From Podospora pseudocomata (taxonomy: Eukaryota > Ascomycota > Sordariomycetes > Sordariales > Podosporaceae), in the NCBI RefSeq assembly GCF_035222375.1, contig NC_085890.1, positions 3,534,001 through 3,598,000 of the forward strand: a stretch of 64,000 bases of DNA. The letters run 5' to 3'. Positions 12,862-24,347 of the stretch are shown piece after piece. The notes below the pieces were generated by a model that had not been told where the DNA came from, did no database searches, and saw only the letters and a program-made list of their open reading frames with translations. Each line of letters begins with the position of its first letter. The first letter of the stretch is position 1. A program made the translations under genes and the position numbers.

Positions 12862-13118
12862 GTCGAACGCTCAGATACAGAATTTGCGAGCCAACCAGCT
12901 TGATGTAAAGGGATTATGAAGGGAGAAGTATATGTTACAGACTTCGACTGAAAAGATGTACTGGATTGCGTTGTTGTGGTGTTGAGCGTAGGGGAAAGCC
13001 GACCCTGAAAATCATTCGCCCGAGCTCTCCCATTTCGGCCGAAGCTCGGCGCAAGCACCGAAGTTGTAACCGAGCATAACCACACCGTCCACATGTCTAA
13101 GAGCAATACTTGGGTGAG

Positions 13119-14309
13119 CTACGGCTTGCTTTCCCAGACCTCAGTCAAAAACTCCTCGGCCCTAGTGAACTCGTAATCTGGAAGCAACCGATTCCACTCA
13201 TTCGAGACTTTCAGCACTCCAGCAGAGATACCCAGAAGCATTCCAGAAAGGAAGCCCTTTGCCATAGCCTCAACTGCTGCTGGAGAAAGAGAGGGGTGGT
13301 CAACCACAGGCAACCAAGAGCTCTTGACAATCCCGGCTTTGATGTCTTCTGCTTTGAGCTTCTCGACGATGAAGGGATCCCCTGTTCCATCATTAGCACC
13401 AATTAGTCATAGAAGACAACCATATGAGGAGGACGTACCCCGAATCTTCTCACCAAGCGCGATAATCTCACCAATGGTTACTTCGTCTCCTCTAATACCG
13501 CCAACAACAGGCCACTCGCCCTCGTGCTCAACAGCCTTGGCGACGACATTTGCAAGGTCCTTGGCTGTAGTCCAGGTGATTCGCGCGTCCTCACTGTCCT
13601 CCAAAATGATAGCTCGGCGGGCGTGAAAGTCGATCTGGGTTTGGAACGGGTGAATGTGCTTGGAGGACTTGTAGGGGTAGCAGAGGTAGTCTGTGAACTG
13701 CCCTGGTTGGAAGAAGGTGTACTCGAGCACCTAGATGCCAGATCATCATCAACAGCTGACTGAGGTGTGTAGCACTGAGTTGACTTGCCTTCTTGTCTTT
13801 GTTTAGCTCGGCGAGATACTCTCGGATCTCTGCCTTGCCGGCATACCACGGGAGATGCTCGAAGCTGGACCTGCAACTAGGTTGTAAATACCCGACGACT
13901 CTGTTCGAAGAGGGTGAAAGCTCACGTTGCCCACTCGCTGGGCGCAAAACGTTTAACTCCGGCACGGACCGAGGCATTGATAAGATTCTTCTGAGCAGTG
14001 TTCCCCGGGTCTGAGTGGGTGACGATGAAGGATAGGACAGTGTCAACTCCTTGGAGAGTCTCGGACAGTCCATCCAAGTCGCCATAGTCCGTTGTGATCC
14101 ATGTGATGTTGGGAAAGGCGTTGTTGGAAGAAAGTTCCGCTGTGTCAGTTCTTGTCAAGAGGAGGAGCTTGTGCTTTCCAGTGGCGACGAGGGCTTCGGT
14201 CACCTCTTGGGCGACGTCTGTTGGTTGATGATTAGCCTGCAGTAGAGGGTGGATGGGATAGACTGAAGAACATACTGCCGGTTGCACCTGCAATAGCGAT
14301 TTTGACCAT
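13119..14309 (-). CDS. NmrA-like / isoflavone-reductase-like NAD(P)-binding protein
   Basis: Five exons: 14309-14276, 14217-13926, 13870-13789, 13730-13439 and 13381-13119; 320 residues. The N-terminus MVKIAIAGATGNVAQEV carries the GxxGxxG nucleotide-binding loop, rejoined across the first intron. Family signatures follow: LLTRTD, a GVDTVLSFI strand, GVKRFAPSEWATSSFEHLPW across intron 2, and TTAKDLANVVAKAVEH. Family knowledge: atypical short-chain dehydrogenases of the NmrA/HSCARG/isoflavone-reductase group act as redox sensors or as reductases; the function here is not known. Intron 3 has a GC donor (AG/GCAAGT...CTAG), since a GT donor would break the frame. The gene lies head-to-tail upstream of the Zn2Cys6 regulator, which hints at joint regulation (inference). 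Confidence 0.9.
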
Positions 14310-14696
14310 GGCGGCTTTTGAAAGAACAAACCTAGTCCATTGCTTCAAGTAAAGTAGACGGTAATGTGTGCTTTTATAAAGATATTCGGCTTCGGTTGAT
14401 TTGAGTGGCTCGGCCGAAAGCTGGGAACTGGTGACTGCACCTCAGAAATGGACCTCCGACAAGCAGAGTTCTCTTTCGGCCGAAGGTTTAGAGCAAAGGG
14501 GGGCCATCTATTGTTTGAATGCCCAGTTAGACTTATAGATGGAAACGCCCAAAGTGGCACGTCGATTCCATGGCCAGGACACTTGGTATACGGCTGATTT
14601 GGAAGGCACCGGGAAGAGCGAGAGCGTTGGTTGAGGTGAAGAGGTACTTGTGTCTTCTTTGCTCACTAATGCTTGTGTAAGTTTGCCCTCTAACTC
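14310..14696. other. NmrA promoter / 3' flank of kinase-ankyrin pseudogene
   Basis: About 390 bases upstream of the NmrA-like gene and downstream of the decayed kinase-ankyrin gene. It contains two copies of TTTCGGCCGAA-like sequence (14411-14418 CGGCCGAA and 14474-14484), and a related TTTCGGCCGAA lies at 13033-13043. These could be binding sites for a zinc-cluster protein (inference). Confidence 0.4.
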
Positions 14697-17600
14697 TCAG
14701 TTTCCGACCAAGAGCTTGACAGGAGGTTGCTCTGTCAGTCTAGCGGCCGCATTTCTCGCCTTTGCCCTCCTGTCTCTCAGTACTCGGTAGACTCCAACCA
14801 AGCCCAACACTGCAAAATTTGCTATGAAAGGTAGCCATGACTCATAGAAGAGTCCCATGATTATCATGAAGACCTTGTCCCCTGGTGTCCATATAAAATA
14901 AAAGAATCCAAAGCCGTAAATGACCATGCCCCAAACAGCAACGATTGCCATCGACGACCAGCCAGACCTCTGGTACCTGCGACCAAATGCTCTCGAATCA
15001 AAACATCCCAATGACGAATAGCTCACCACGTTTGATAAAAACAAGTTAATGAAGAATGGGCCGATGACGAACATGTCCAAAAGGTAGCTGACCAGGGGAA
15101 AGACTGTTATCTCTGGTACGGTCACGAGCTTTGAACAGACAAGAGGAACGAGCATAGCCGTTATCACCCCAAGATGAACAATGGTGTAAAGGAACATAAA
15201 AAACCATCGGCCTTGAGAGTCCGAGGGTAGAATTCCCAGAATCCGCCAATGTGGGGACGGGGTTTCAAGCCCATACGCTCGTAGAAGCTCGACAACCTGC
15301 TGTACCGAGTTTTCATTTGCAGTTTTGAAAAGCAGTGATGTAGAGCGTGATATTGGGAACATGCCGAAATGTTTGTTAGCATCGGTGAAGAGTGCGAGGT
15401 CGAGTGGCGACACGATGCTGCTTTTCCAAGCTGCCAAACTGGATATTGCTGAACCCGGTAAAGCTTGAGAAGTCTCTTTAGCGCCCCGATGTTTCCATAT
15501 CGGACTGCCAACCTAATATGATACATCAAGTCGATGTCTGCATTGGCTGATGTTGGCCGAGTTTGTGACTCGGCCAGGTCCCAGAGCGACAGCCGTTCAT
15601 ATCTGCCGTTGGCAATCAAACCCAGAAGAAGCCAATGGAGCTCCGATTGAGACAGTGGCGAAGATTTCCACCCAACGGTGCTCAGTTTCTGGTTTCGGGC
15701 CCTGGGTGTTGTCTGTAGCCCGAGTTCAATGTCGTTAGAGTTCAAGAGTCCGGGATCGAGATGATTTGGCCGCTGCGCCTTCTGACTGAGTGGTGTTTGG
15801 CTGATGTTGACTCTTAGCCTCTGGAGCAGGCAAATATGGTCTCTAGATCCTATGAATAAGATGTATTCGGGAAGTAACATCGCAGTAACATCGGCTCAAA
15901 GGGCGAGATTGCATCCTCTGAGAGCACAGGAGCTTCCATGACTGCTGGATAAGCTGATGATGTTTTCAAACGCTGATCAGGTGGTAACTGCGGAACCAAC
16001 TGACTGCTTAAAGAAGGGTATTGTGTAACAAGAAATTCACATGCTGTTGACGAGAGTGTAAGGATTCCCTGGCTCATAACAGCAGACGGCTGGCCGCTAA
16101 TCTTCTCATCAAATTCATTCGACGGGGCCAATATTTGTTCATCTGAACAATGTTCAACGAGATACTTTCTATATGTCTAAGATCAGCTAAAGAATCCCTG
16201 AAACAGGACAAGTACAGTACATACACGAAAAATTGGTCGCGGTATGATGCCGTGACTGCCACTGACAGCAACAAGTGTGACATATTGATGTTGCGACTTA
16301 CGCCTGCAACATTCGCGCCTTTGGCAGCGCTCACCAGTTCCCAGGCGGTTGATAAACTGAGGATTATCCTCTACGAGAATTCTGAACGCTAGATTATACC
16401 CTGAGCGAATACTCGTGAAAAGCGGGTTGTTATGAAAGTTCTTTTCCAACGCATGAGTCCAAAGCTTTGAAGTCCGTGCAAATTGAGAATGAGCGGCGCA
16501 TATATACCGGAGAGCGTCTGTTGCACCATTCTCAACGCTGCTGCAAATAATTTTGTGAAGAATATTGGGATCGGGACCGCTCTTAGATATAACAAAGTCA
16601 AGATTCTTTTGCTGTGCCTCCTCATGTGTAGGGCCGTGGTGAACCGCCCGCAAGAGTGATCCAGGAAGGTCGAGTCTACGAAAAAACACAGCGCTCAACG
16701 GTAGAACGTGGAAGGCTACTGATTCTTTGAGCCATCGGAATGTCACACCTTCTGCGCGTGGAAATCTACTGTCGTATTGTTCCAAATGAGCTTGAAGGAT
16801 TCCGATAGAGGTGTGATCTTATAGTGCAACTGCGATCCCAAGTATTTTGCGAAATCTGGAACCCCGTTCGCATATCCTGCACATGGAATTCCTATTGAGC
16901 GAGTGGCTTGCCTTCAGAAGCAACTCAACGATATCTGGTCTCCTGTGAATGACTTCATTCAGCACCGAACAACACCTGATCGGCAGCGAAAACGGTGCGC
17001 TTTCCACTGAAAATGTTGCCAACTGCCATTCTCGGAACACATCAGCACCTCTTTCAACCATGAGTGGAACGAGCCGCTGGAGTTGCTCCTTCTTAAAGGT
17101 CAAAGTGTAATGCAGTACTGACTGGTCATCATGGTTGCAGTGAGCGACGTTGAGGCTCGGAAGCTTCAAAAGATAATCAAGAACCTCAAAATGATCAGAC
17201 TTTGCTGCCTGGATAGTAGCGCTATTACCAGCCTTGTCAACGGCGTTGAAAAATTTTGGCTCCAGGTCTGAGGCAAAAGTTCGTATTTTCTGCAAGTTAC
17301 CCAGCGAGGCGGCTTCAATAAATTGATTCGAAAGGGAAATACCCTCGACACTGTCATTCGTTCGGCGTGCCACTTTGTTGAGTAAGCTGCCGACGGTGAC
17401 TGAACCTCTTGATGAATCGTGCCGATGCTGCTTCAGGTCTGCCATGACGTCAACATGTCCCAAAGAAATAGCATCTTTAAGCCATGCAGTAATCGTTGAT
17501 CTGGATGTCGCCTCGCTGTTGATGCCGTGAAAAGGTGACAATGACTGAAAAGGATCGGCCCCCATCGCGGCCTGTGGACGGAGGAAATATGCTTGAGCGA

Positions 17601-19191
17601 CGACAAGGCCATGCATCGCTGCGTGGGTAAGCCATCGACGAGAGATGTTCCAATCCCTATCAACCCAGAATCCATCGAAATAGCAAATAAAGAGCTCGCA
17701 GGCAGATGCAGCATGCCGGTGGTCCAGAGGGTTTGTGGCTGCCTTTTTCAGTTCTGACACAATCTTTGTTTTGACCGCATGACCACAACCACGAAGAGTT
17801 TCATATCCTACCAACACCTAAAAGCTAGTTAGTTGCGTGCGCTCTAAACAGACTTCTGGCATGTTGCCACGATGGAGATCTGCTATAGATCAAAATCTAA
17901 GAAGGAGAACTCACGGATGGTGTTGAAGAAGGTCGCCTGATAGGCGAAAGAGGCAGCTTTTTCCATGGCCGGGCTTTCTGAAATCCCGAAGCATCCAACG
18001 ACCTCTCGTAATCCTCTAATATGGCTACACAGCCATTTATGTTGCGGAGAGTACGATCATTCACGAGACTAAGTCCTAAAAGGTTCCTGGTAAGACTCAA
18101 GTCGAGGTCCGAGTCCGGTTGAGTTCGGTCTTCCGTTATGACTACTTGAAGAGCACGGGTGAGAAGGCAGTCGTTCTGCTTCATATTCGAGATGGCGGCT
18201 AGGTCTTGAAACTCTTCAAACCTGCCTCGTTACAGTGAGCTGCCTAGAATACCAGAAACTGCTACAAGGCCATATGAATAAACATCGGTCGCCTTGATGT
18301 CTTCAAAGTTCTTGATCTGTTGGCTGAAGGAGGCATCTGGGTCAGCTTAAGGGGCTGACCAGTCTCGTGTCCAAGAGGGGAGCACAGGCTGTTCTTCAAA
18401 GTGAAAGACAGAGTACCCAAAGTCGGTGAGTTTTGCTGTAAAAAGACCATCCTGTGGTTCACTTGGAAGGAGCAAGATATTTCCTGCTTTGATATCGCCG
18501 TGGGCAATTCCGCAAGCGTGAAGGGCAGCAATACCTTCAGCAACATCCCTGCAAAGGCTGACCTTGGCTTTGAACGGCATGCTAATCAGGTTCTCGGTGT
18601 CCCGAAATGTTTCCTGAGATCTGCCTGTGGCAAACTCCTCGACGAGAAGTGGCGTTGGCCTATCTTCATCATCGTCCTCGAAGTCCCATGCAATTACTTT
18701 CAGGTCGACTATGTTTGAGTGGGTCCGCAAAGGTGGATGCGATCGAATGTGAAGCTCGCTAATGAAAGACCGGAGGGGGAAATCAGACCTGTCTCAGGCC
18801 CCTCCTTATAGAGTGTCTTTTTCGTCCTCTTAACAGCCACTCTCTGCTGAGACAGCTCAGTTTTGGCGCGGTTGGTGGTTGAAGGAATTGGTGATGAGAT
18901 AAAACGACTGGTGGCAATACAGCTGTTTCCCGCATTTTCCTGAGATTCCCAGGTTCGATGGAACTGCTGCATAGGGAGGAGACCGCCCTCATAACTTTGA
19001 CAAATGGCGTATATTAGAGATAGCAGGTCCAGGAAGTCTGGCGTGATGCCTCGCATTTCCGACGAGCTGTTGCCGGGTTGATTTTGGAGGCGCGTCCTGT
19101 TTTCCCGCTGTATGGTCATGGTCTTGAAGGTGTCCAAGACCTCGGTATCTTCCTCCTCATCATTTTCGGAAGATCGTAGATTGGCTCGCAT
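14697..19191 (-). pseudogene. Decayed protein kinase - ankyrin-like - multi-membrane-segment gene
   Basis: Read from 19191 leftward, consecutive pieces form one ancestral gene. First is an N-lobe with VAVKRTKKTLYKEG, then RTHSNIVDLKVIAWDFEDDDEDR, HACGIAHGDIKAGNILLLP (the HGDIKxxN catalytic loop) and LTDFGYS. After the kinase come DVYSYGLVAVS, a helical linker, ankyrin-like repeats (about 17.8-16.4 kb, e.g. AVDKAGNSATIQAAKSDHFE) and a C-terminal region with about four membrane segments near 15.2-14.7 kb. At least two introns look usable (about 17.9 and 16.3 kb). The frame is broken: one shift between kinase lobes near 18.77 kb, stops after the WSAP motif near 18.35 kb, near 18.23 kb and near 16.82 kb, and another shift near 15.46 kb. 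I infer an inactive host gene, possibly recently, since conservation between breaks is good. Kinase-ankyrin genes are often expanded in Sordariomycetes; the function is unknown. Confidence 0.75.
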
Positions 19192-19577
19192 AATGATGAG
19201 GTGACGGACTGGTTTGACTGTCTAGGACATTACCACGTCGACGGTAGGTTTTGAGTAGGTAGTGAATGAGAAGCCAAGCCAAGACGGCCCTGGGTTTCGG
19301 CGCTTCTTTTATCGACTCCTCTGAGGGGAGGCGCACTCTAACCGCGGGCATCAAGCGCACAGCTGAAAGCCTGAAAGCCAGGGGTATTTCGACTATTTGG
19401 GACCGCTGGCGTCAATATTCCACAGTTGGCTGACAAAATAAGTGACACTGCGAAGCAAGTCAATGTAGGATAGTTGGTACCTCTCTGAACCGCGCGTTAA
19501 AAGGGAGCCGTAACAATATCAGACGAGGCATAAGTCGACGTACTATTACACATTGTTAACTGGCAGTGCCAATTGTT

Positions 19578-21227
19578 CTATCCAGAGGAGGCCTGCGGCT
19601 GATGCGTGAACAAGGAGGAAGAGGGTGTGCTGAGGTTTGACAGCGAGCGTATCGCAGCCATGATTATCGACGAGCTAAGAAACATGGAGAAGAAATTCAA
19701 GCAGGCACGACAGAAACTTGAAGACGCTTGTGCAAACCTGCCACCCAAATCTAGCACTTTATTCTTCAGCAAGCGTTCAATACTGACTTTCCCATGGGCG
19801 AAATGAGCAAGACAAGGCTCACCCCCCGCTTCTTCAATTGGATCTGCTGATCCCTCTTCGTCCAGTATCACGTCGACCAAATCATGCAGTATCCGCACCT
19901 CTGTCAAATGGGAGTTAATCGGCAAGAAAACATTCGAAAATCTCTCGAAGCAACCCACTGAACTTAATAACGTTCTTTACACGTTCTTTCATCCGGGGAC
20001 AAGTGCTAATCGATCGTCGATTAGTGGATTCCGAGCTACGAAACAATCTAAAAGGCTTTACTTCAGGATCCGAGATTCAGGCTTTAGCAACAATCAGAGA
20101 GGAGATAAAAAGGGAGGAAGAGCTGCCAAATACGTCACATTCCGAAAACATGTTCAGCAAGCCTTCCACACAGATGGCACAAGAGACAGGATTCATGCCT
20201 TCAACCCCCGTGCTGGATCCCGAGGATTTCGTGCCTCCTCTAGAACTAGGGTGTTCTCGGTCATTTTCAAGTGCGGGAGAACAGTCAGTTATGGTCGAGT
20301 GGATTTACTACCAACAGCAGTAAATCTCTCATCACTGTGGATCAATTTTCTCGAAAATAGAAACTAGTGCAATTGCTGGACCAAGCAAACATTCCACACA
20401 CTAGGCTAAGAACACTACGTTCGATAGGCATAGTCTTGGACCGGAAGAACTTACGAATCGGTATGGTTCTGTTGGTACCTGGGGCTCCTGAACTACCCCT
20501 TGAGGAACGATCGCTTTTGGACTTTCTCGGGTTGAAGCCTATACCTATCGGCCAAAGATTCTCCATGGCGAAGGAGTTCACGACGACTGTGTATCGCCTT
20601 CAGTCTGTCGTCTGGCTTCACAAATCGCTGCAGATCGACAACCTGCTTTTCTTCGAACGCGGATCTGGCAGCATCTCTACGGAAATGGAAGGCGATACCG
20701 CAGAGATAACACCAAACACAACACGGGCACCGCGATTATACCTCTCTGGGTTCTATCTTTCACGACCCGACCATCAGTCCGAGTCTTCGCACAGCATGTC
20801 AATACCAAGGCAGGGTTATGCCCTCACTCAGGAGCTGGTCCGTCTCTCAAGCCATCCAGACTTCTTCCGAAATAACTCGGCTGAGCCCTCCTCATGCAGG
20901 CCGTGATTCCAGCCCGAATATGACATCTACGCATGTGGTCTCGTGTTGCTGCAATTGGGGCTGTGGATGTCTCTACCGGCATTGAGAGACCGCTGTAAGT
21001 CTGACGACGACTTTCGGCAGAAGGCGAAAGGTGTCAACTGTGACCTGTTGCGCAACCAGATGGGCGAGATATACTGGCAAGCAACTAGACATTGTCTTCA
21101 CAACAGTTTCAACAGAAGGACAAGGAAGCTATCAGGTATGGAAAGTGATAGTGAACCGGAGGAGGTTCCGCTCTATGTAGCGTTCGAGCGACAGGTGGTT
21201 GCTGAGTTGGAAAGGTGCGTGGCTTGA
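19578..21227 (+). pseudogene. Fossil of a HeLo-like / kinase-like fungal gene
   Basis: Several frames on the + strand carry pieces of one decayed gene. The left part has a helical segment of the kind found in HeLo-domain proteins. The right part (about 20.37-21.23 kb) resembles the degenerate kinase-like region that accompanies HeLo domains: VVWLHKSLQIDNLLFF (a catalytic-loop-like WLHKSL..DNLLFF), then RLYLSGFYLSRPD and YDIYACGLVLLQLGLW. Family knowledge: HeLo-type proteins belong to fungal cell-death and incompatibility machinery. The copy is clearly broken, with several interruptions, and is treated as a fossil. Decay looks moderate, since motifs are still readable. It stands head-to-head with the broken kinase-ankyrin gene, about 0.4 kb away. 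The HeLo assignment of the left part is weak; the kinase-like part is clearer. Confidence 0.55.
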
Positions 21228-21486
21228 GTCATTGCAAACTTTGTTTCTTTTATACTTTCTAGAGTTCCAGCTCTACAATTCTGCCCCCACGAGCTAGTGG
21301 GTCCTCGATATAACATATGAACCGCAATCAAGTTACAACCAGTGCTCCCGAGAAGACAAGTTGCATTTAGAATCCTACCAGAATGGACACCATTCCGAAA
21401 TAGATCAAGGGTTTATACCTAAGAAAACATCAACCGCACCAGACCATGCTTTCTTACAATTTTCGTACCCTACTCCTTTCCCGCAC

Positions 21487-22093
21487 CTACTCCTCCTTCT
21501 CCTCTTCCCCAACAGCAACCAGCTTTCCAACAACCAGGTACTTCTCCAAAAATCTCTCTTCCCACCCAGTCATAGCCTCCAGTTCCTCCTGATTCAGATC
21601 GGCAAGTGTATCCAGCGGCCCATCCAGATCCTTGGTCAGCATATCCTCGTCAAAGCTACCCTTGGCCAACCCACGGGAGGCATCGCGGCCAGCAAAGTTG
21701 GCATAGGGGCCGCCAGGACCATAAAAGTTCCGTCCGCGAGTCACGTCGAAAACACGGCCCTTCACAGCGAGATAGACAGGCATGTTGTTCTCGCCATTGT
21801 ACGGTAGAAGTGTTCGTGGGGTGAATGTCTTGAAGACGACTGCTGGTTCTTCCTTGGGGAGAGCGGGGGGAGGGGTTGGCCTAAGGAAGCTGTAGGTGGC
21901 GTAGAGAACAAAGAGGAGGACGATGATGTTGAGGGGGGTGAAGAAGGAGGAGCTGTTGCAATGGCTGTTAGCTAGCTTCTCCAAGACGTAGGATGGCGGG
22001 GGGATGGTGGGGGGGGGGGGTGAATGCGTACCTGGCCGAAGCGCCCTCTGCCTTGGCTGCCTCTTGGGCCACTCTCTGTTGAACGTAGTCCAT
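21487..22093 (-). CDS. Dap1/MAPR-type haem-binding cytochrome b5-like protein
   Basis: Two exons, 22093-22032 and 21952-21487, giving 175 residues. Residues 1-20 are a short helical leader (MDYVQQRVAQEAAKAEG), then one membrane anchor at about 25-42 (LNIIVLLFVLYATYSFL). A cytochrome b5-like MAPR domain follows: FTPRTLLPYNGENNMPVYLA, VKGRVFDVTRGRNFYGPGG and YANFAGRDASRGLAKGSFD. The Tyr residues in these segments are the ones used for haem in this family rather than the paired His of true b5. Family knowledge: Dap1/PGRMC1 proteins sit in the ER membrane and support cytochrome P450s such as Erg11 in sterol synthesis. The intron is C-rich on the coding strand (12-base C-run), which could confuse sequencing or gene calling. 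Confidence 0.92.
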
Positions 22094-22990
22094 TGTGTCT
22101 GGTGTTGTCCGTAATCTTTACGCCAAAGAAAAAAGTTATACAAAGCAAGCTTTGATGCTAGAAGCTAAAAGCTGGAGTTGCGGGCTGTGGCGGCGGGTTG
22201 TTCGGCTTACGGGACGGCTCTCGAAGCTCCACCGGGGCTGTCGTTGGAGTTGGGGAAGAAGTGGAGCCGCCTCGCACCGATCGCGCAATACAAGTCCCGG
22301 CGGGCAGCCGGGTGCACGGGCCACATGGCTGAGATCTGATTTAAGGGTGCCCCGCATCCTCCAGGTGGGATGCATTGATGCAGGGTCCAAGAAGCCAAGG
22401 GTCCAGATGGTCAAGCAAAAGATCGGGTTTGCTTGCAGATGGTCTTGGTGCCTGAGCTTGTCTGGAGATCACTGGACCATCAGCTGCCGACGACGGCATC
22501 TAGGGATCAGCCGGAGGCCGCACTCGTAGACTTCTTCTTTCTCTCACGCCATCCATCCCAACAGATTCACGGGAGCACCATTATCACCAAGACTACCAAA
22601 ACCCATGTATGCCTGAAATACCCACTGAAGCCACCCGGTATCCCCATGAGGCCATCCCATACCCGCGCCCTAGCCGCATCGAACCAGGCTCCTTCTGGCC
22701 AACCATGAGAGACATGCAGAGCACTGCCTCATCCCAAGGACCTGTCTCTCTCGCCAAGCCAGCCATCCCTCGTCCATTGGCCCCCGCAGTCATGAATCTT
22801 GACAGCTCCAGCTGAAGAGATGCATCCCCACCTTCATTTGCAGTGGGACATTTATCCCTCAACGTTGGGAGAGACCAGACGTACATAAGGGTCCTGGATC
22901 GAACTGTTTCCAGCTCTGTTTGCTTTGGCAACCACACCATCCTGCACACTTCTCAACCAAACAAACCAACCCCTTTCCACACCAGACACA
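22094..22990. other. Divergent promoter region (Dap1 / Q-rich protein)
   Basis: About 900 bases between divergent Dap1 (-) and the Q-rich small-protein gene (+). It contains C/A-rich leader sequence just before 22991. Open frames here are short and without features. Confidence 0.45.
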
Positions 22991-23618
22991 ATGGACTTCC
23001 TCAGCAAGGTCGCCGGCGAGGCCCTCAAACCCCAGCAGTCTGCCCAGCAGCAAGAGCAGCAGCAACCTCAGCAGACTCAGACCAGCGGTGGCCTCCTCGG
23101 CTCCATTGTCTCTGCTGCCACTCAGTCTACCCAGCCTGTTGCCACCAACACCCAGCAGCAGCCACAACAGACCCAGACCAGCGGTGCCTCTGGTCTGCTC
23201 GGCTCACTCGTCTCCAGCGCCACCCAATCCACTCAGACCACCCAGCAACAGCCCCAGCAGCCACAATCCGGTGCCGATGCCCTCCTCAACAAGCTCCACG
23301 GCATTGTAGGCGGCGGTCCCGAGTCCGAGAAGAAGGAGGATGCTCTTGATAAGGGTACTTATCACCATTTTTCTTTTTACCAACCAAGTGCTAACTCAGA
23401 ATATAGCTATCGACCTCGTCCAGGAGCACGTCTTCAAGGCCGGTCCTCAGACCAACGAGTCTGCCGCCGAGCAGGCCAAGGACAAGTTCATCGCCGACAC
23501 CATCCGTGACGGCTACGAGAAGGCCACCGGCAAGGACTTCCCCATTGCCGCCAAGAAGGAGGAAGAGAACAAGGTCACCGCTGGTCTCGGCGGCCTGGCT
23601 GGCAAGCTCTTCAAGTAA
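22991..23618 (+). CDS. Small Gln-rich protein with internal duplication
   Basis: Two exons, 22991-23354 and 23407-23618; 191 residues. The first half contains two near-copies of a unit made of QQQPQQTQTSG followed by GLLGS(I/L)VS(A/S)ATQST, so it is an internal duplication. The second half is a different, charged and apparently folded part: IDLVQEHVFKAGPQTNESAA, then QAKDKFIADTIRDGYEKATG, ending AGLGGLAGKLFK. No signal peptide or membrane segment. I recognise the general type from fungal stress-related small proteins but cannot name a characterised family. The splice junction at residue 121-122 (DK-AIDLVQEH) keeps the frame. It converges with the DUF4291 gene 93 bases downstream. Confidence 0.8.
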
Positions 23619-23711
23619 ATTTTGTTCTCTGATCAGCCAGCATGGGCTGAGAGTATATACCATTCACGATTTATGACTTTAATACAATGATTATACCCCC
23701 ATTTTCCCTCC

Positions 23712-24347
23712 TTACTCAGGCTCAACCGGCCAATCCATCCCCAGCCGTTTCCTCACCTCCTCATCCTCAATCTCAAACACCTTCTCCTCTGGCACCAACC
23801 CCATCTCCTTCAACACCCCCACCGTTACCTCCGGTCTCTCATCAATCACTCTTTTCAACTCTCTCGCCTTGTCAGTAACATCCTCAATCTTCTTCACCAT
23901 CCCGACCCATCTCTCACAGACCTCCCCGCCCGGAATCCCAATCTGGATACTCCTGTACCCCAACCTCTCCATCTTGACATCCCTCTCTGGATCCCACTGT
24001 ATCCTCACACCCCCCAGCTTCTTCCCCCCTTGATCTCCCTTCTCCTCTGGGCTACGGTGGGAAACCACACCCTGGGAAAGCAGCCAAAGGAAATCCTCGT
24101 GTGACATTGTGAGCGCCAGAATGCGGGATTGGTTGGCGTCTTTGAACGAGTAGCCAGAGCGGTAGAGCATCCAGGCCCAGGAGGGCTTGATCCAGGTCAT
24201 GCGGGTTGTTTTGAAGAGGGGGGAGGCGGTGAGGGATTGAGCAGAGACGGCGGCGGAGGCGATGGGGTGGTTGTAGGCTTGGTAGAGGGTTATTGTTCGA
24301 GGGGTGTGGAGGGCGCGGATTTGTTTGTAGGGGGTGGGGGTGGACAT
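23712..24347 (-). CDS. DUF4291-domain protein
   Basis: Single exon, 211 residues from the Met at 24347 (MSTPTPYKQIRALHTPRTIT). The frame stays open to 24491, but the extra 48 codons are low complexity and the family normally begins here. Conserved DUF4291 features: the opening IRA..TPRTITLYQAYNHPIA, RMTWIKPSWAWMLYRSGY, and the MSHEDFLWLLS strand; near the end VQWDPERD-like VRIQWDPERDVKMERLGYRS. The domain is found in bacteria and fungi, and its biochemical role is not known. A patchy distribution would be consistent with past transfer, but nothing in base composition here shows that. Confidence 0.88.
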   Translation of the reverse strand: MSTPTPYKQIRALHTPRTITLYQAYNHPIASAAVSAQSLTASPLFKTTRMTWIKPSWAWMLYRSGYSFKDANQSRILALTMSHEDFLWLLSQGVVSHRSPEEKGDQGGKKLGGVRIQWDPERDVKMERLGYRSIQIGIPGGEVCERWVGMVKKIEDVTDKARELKRVIDERPEVTVGVLKEMGLVPEEKVFEIEDEEVRKRLGMDWPVEPE

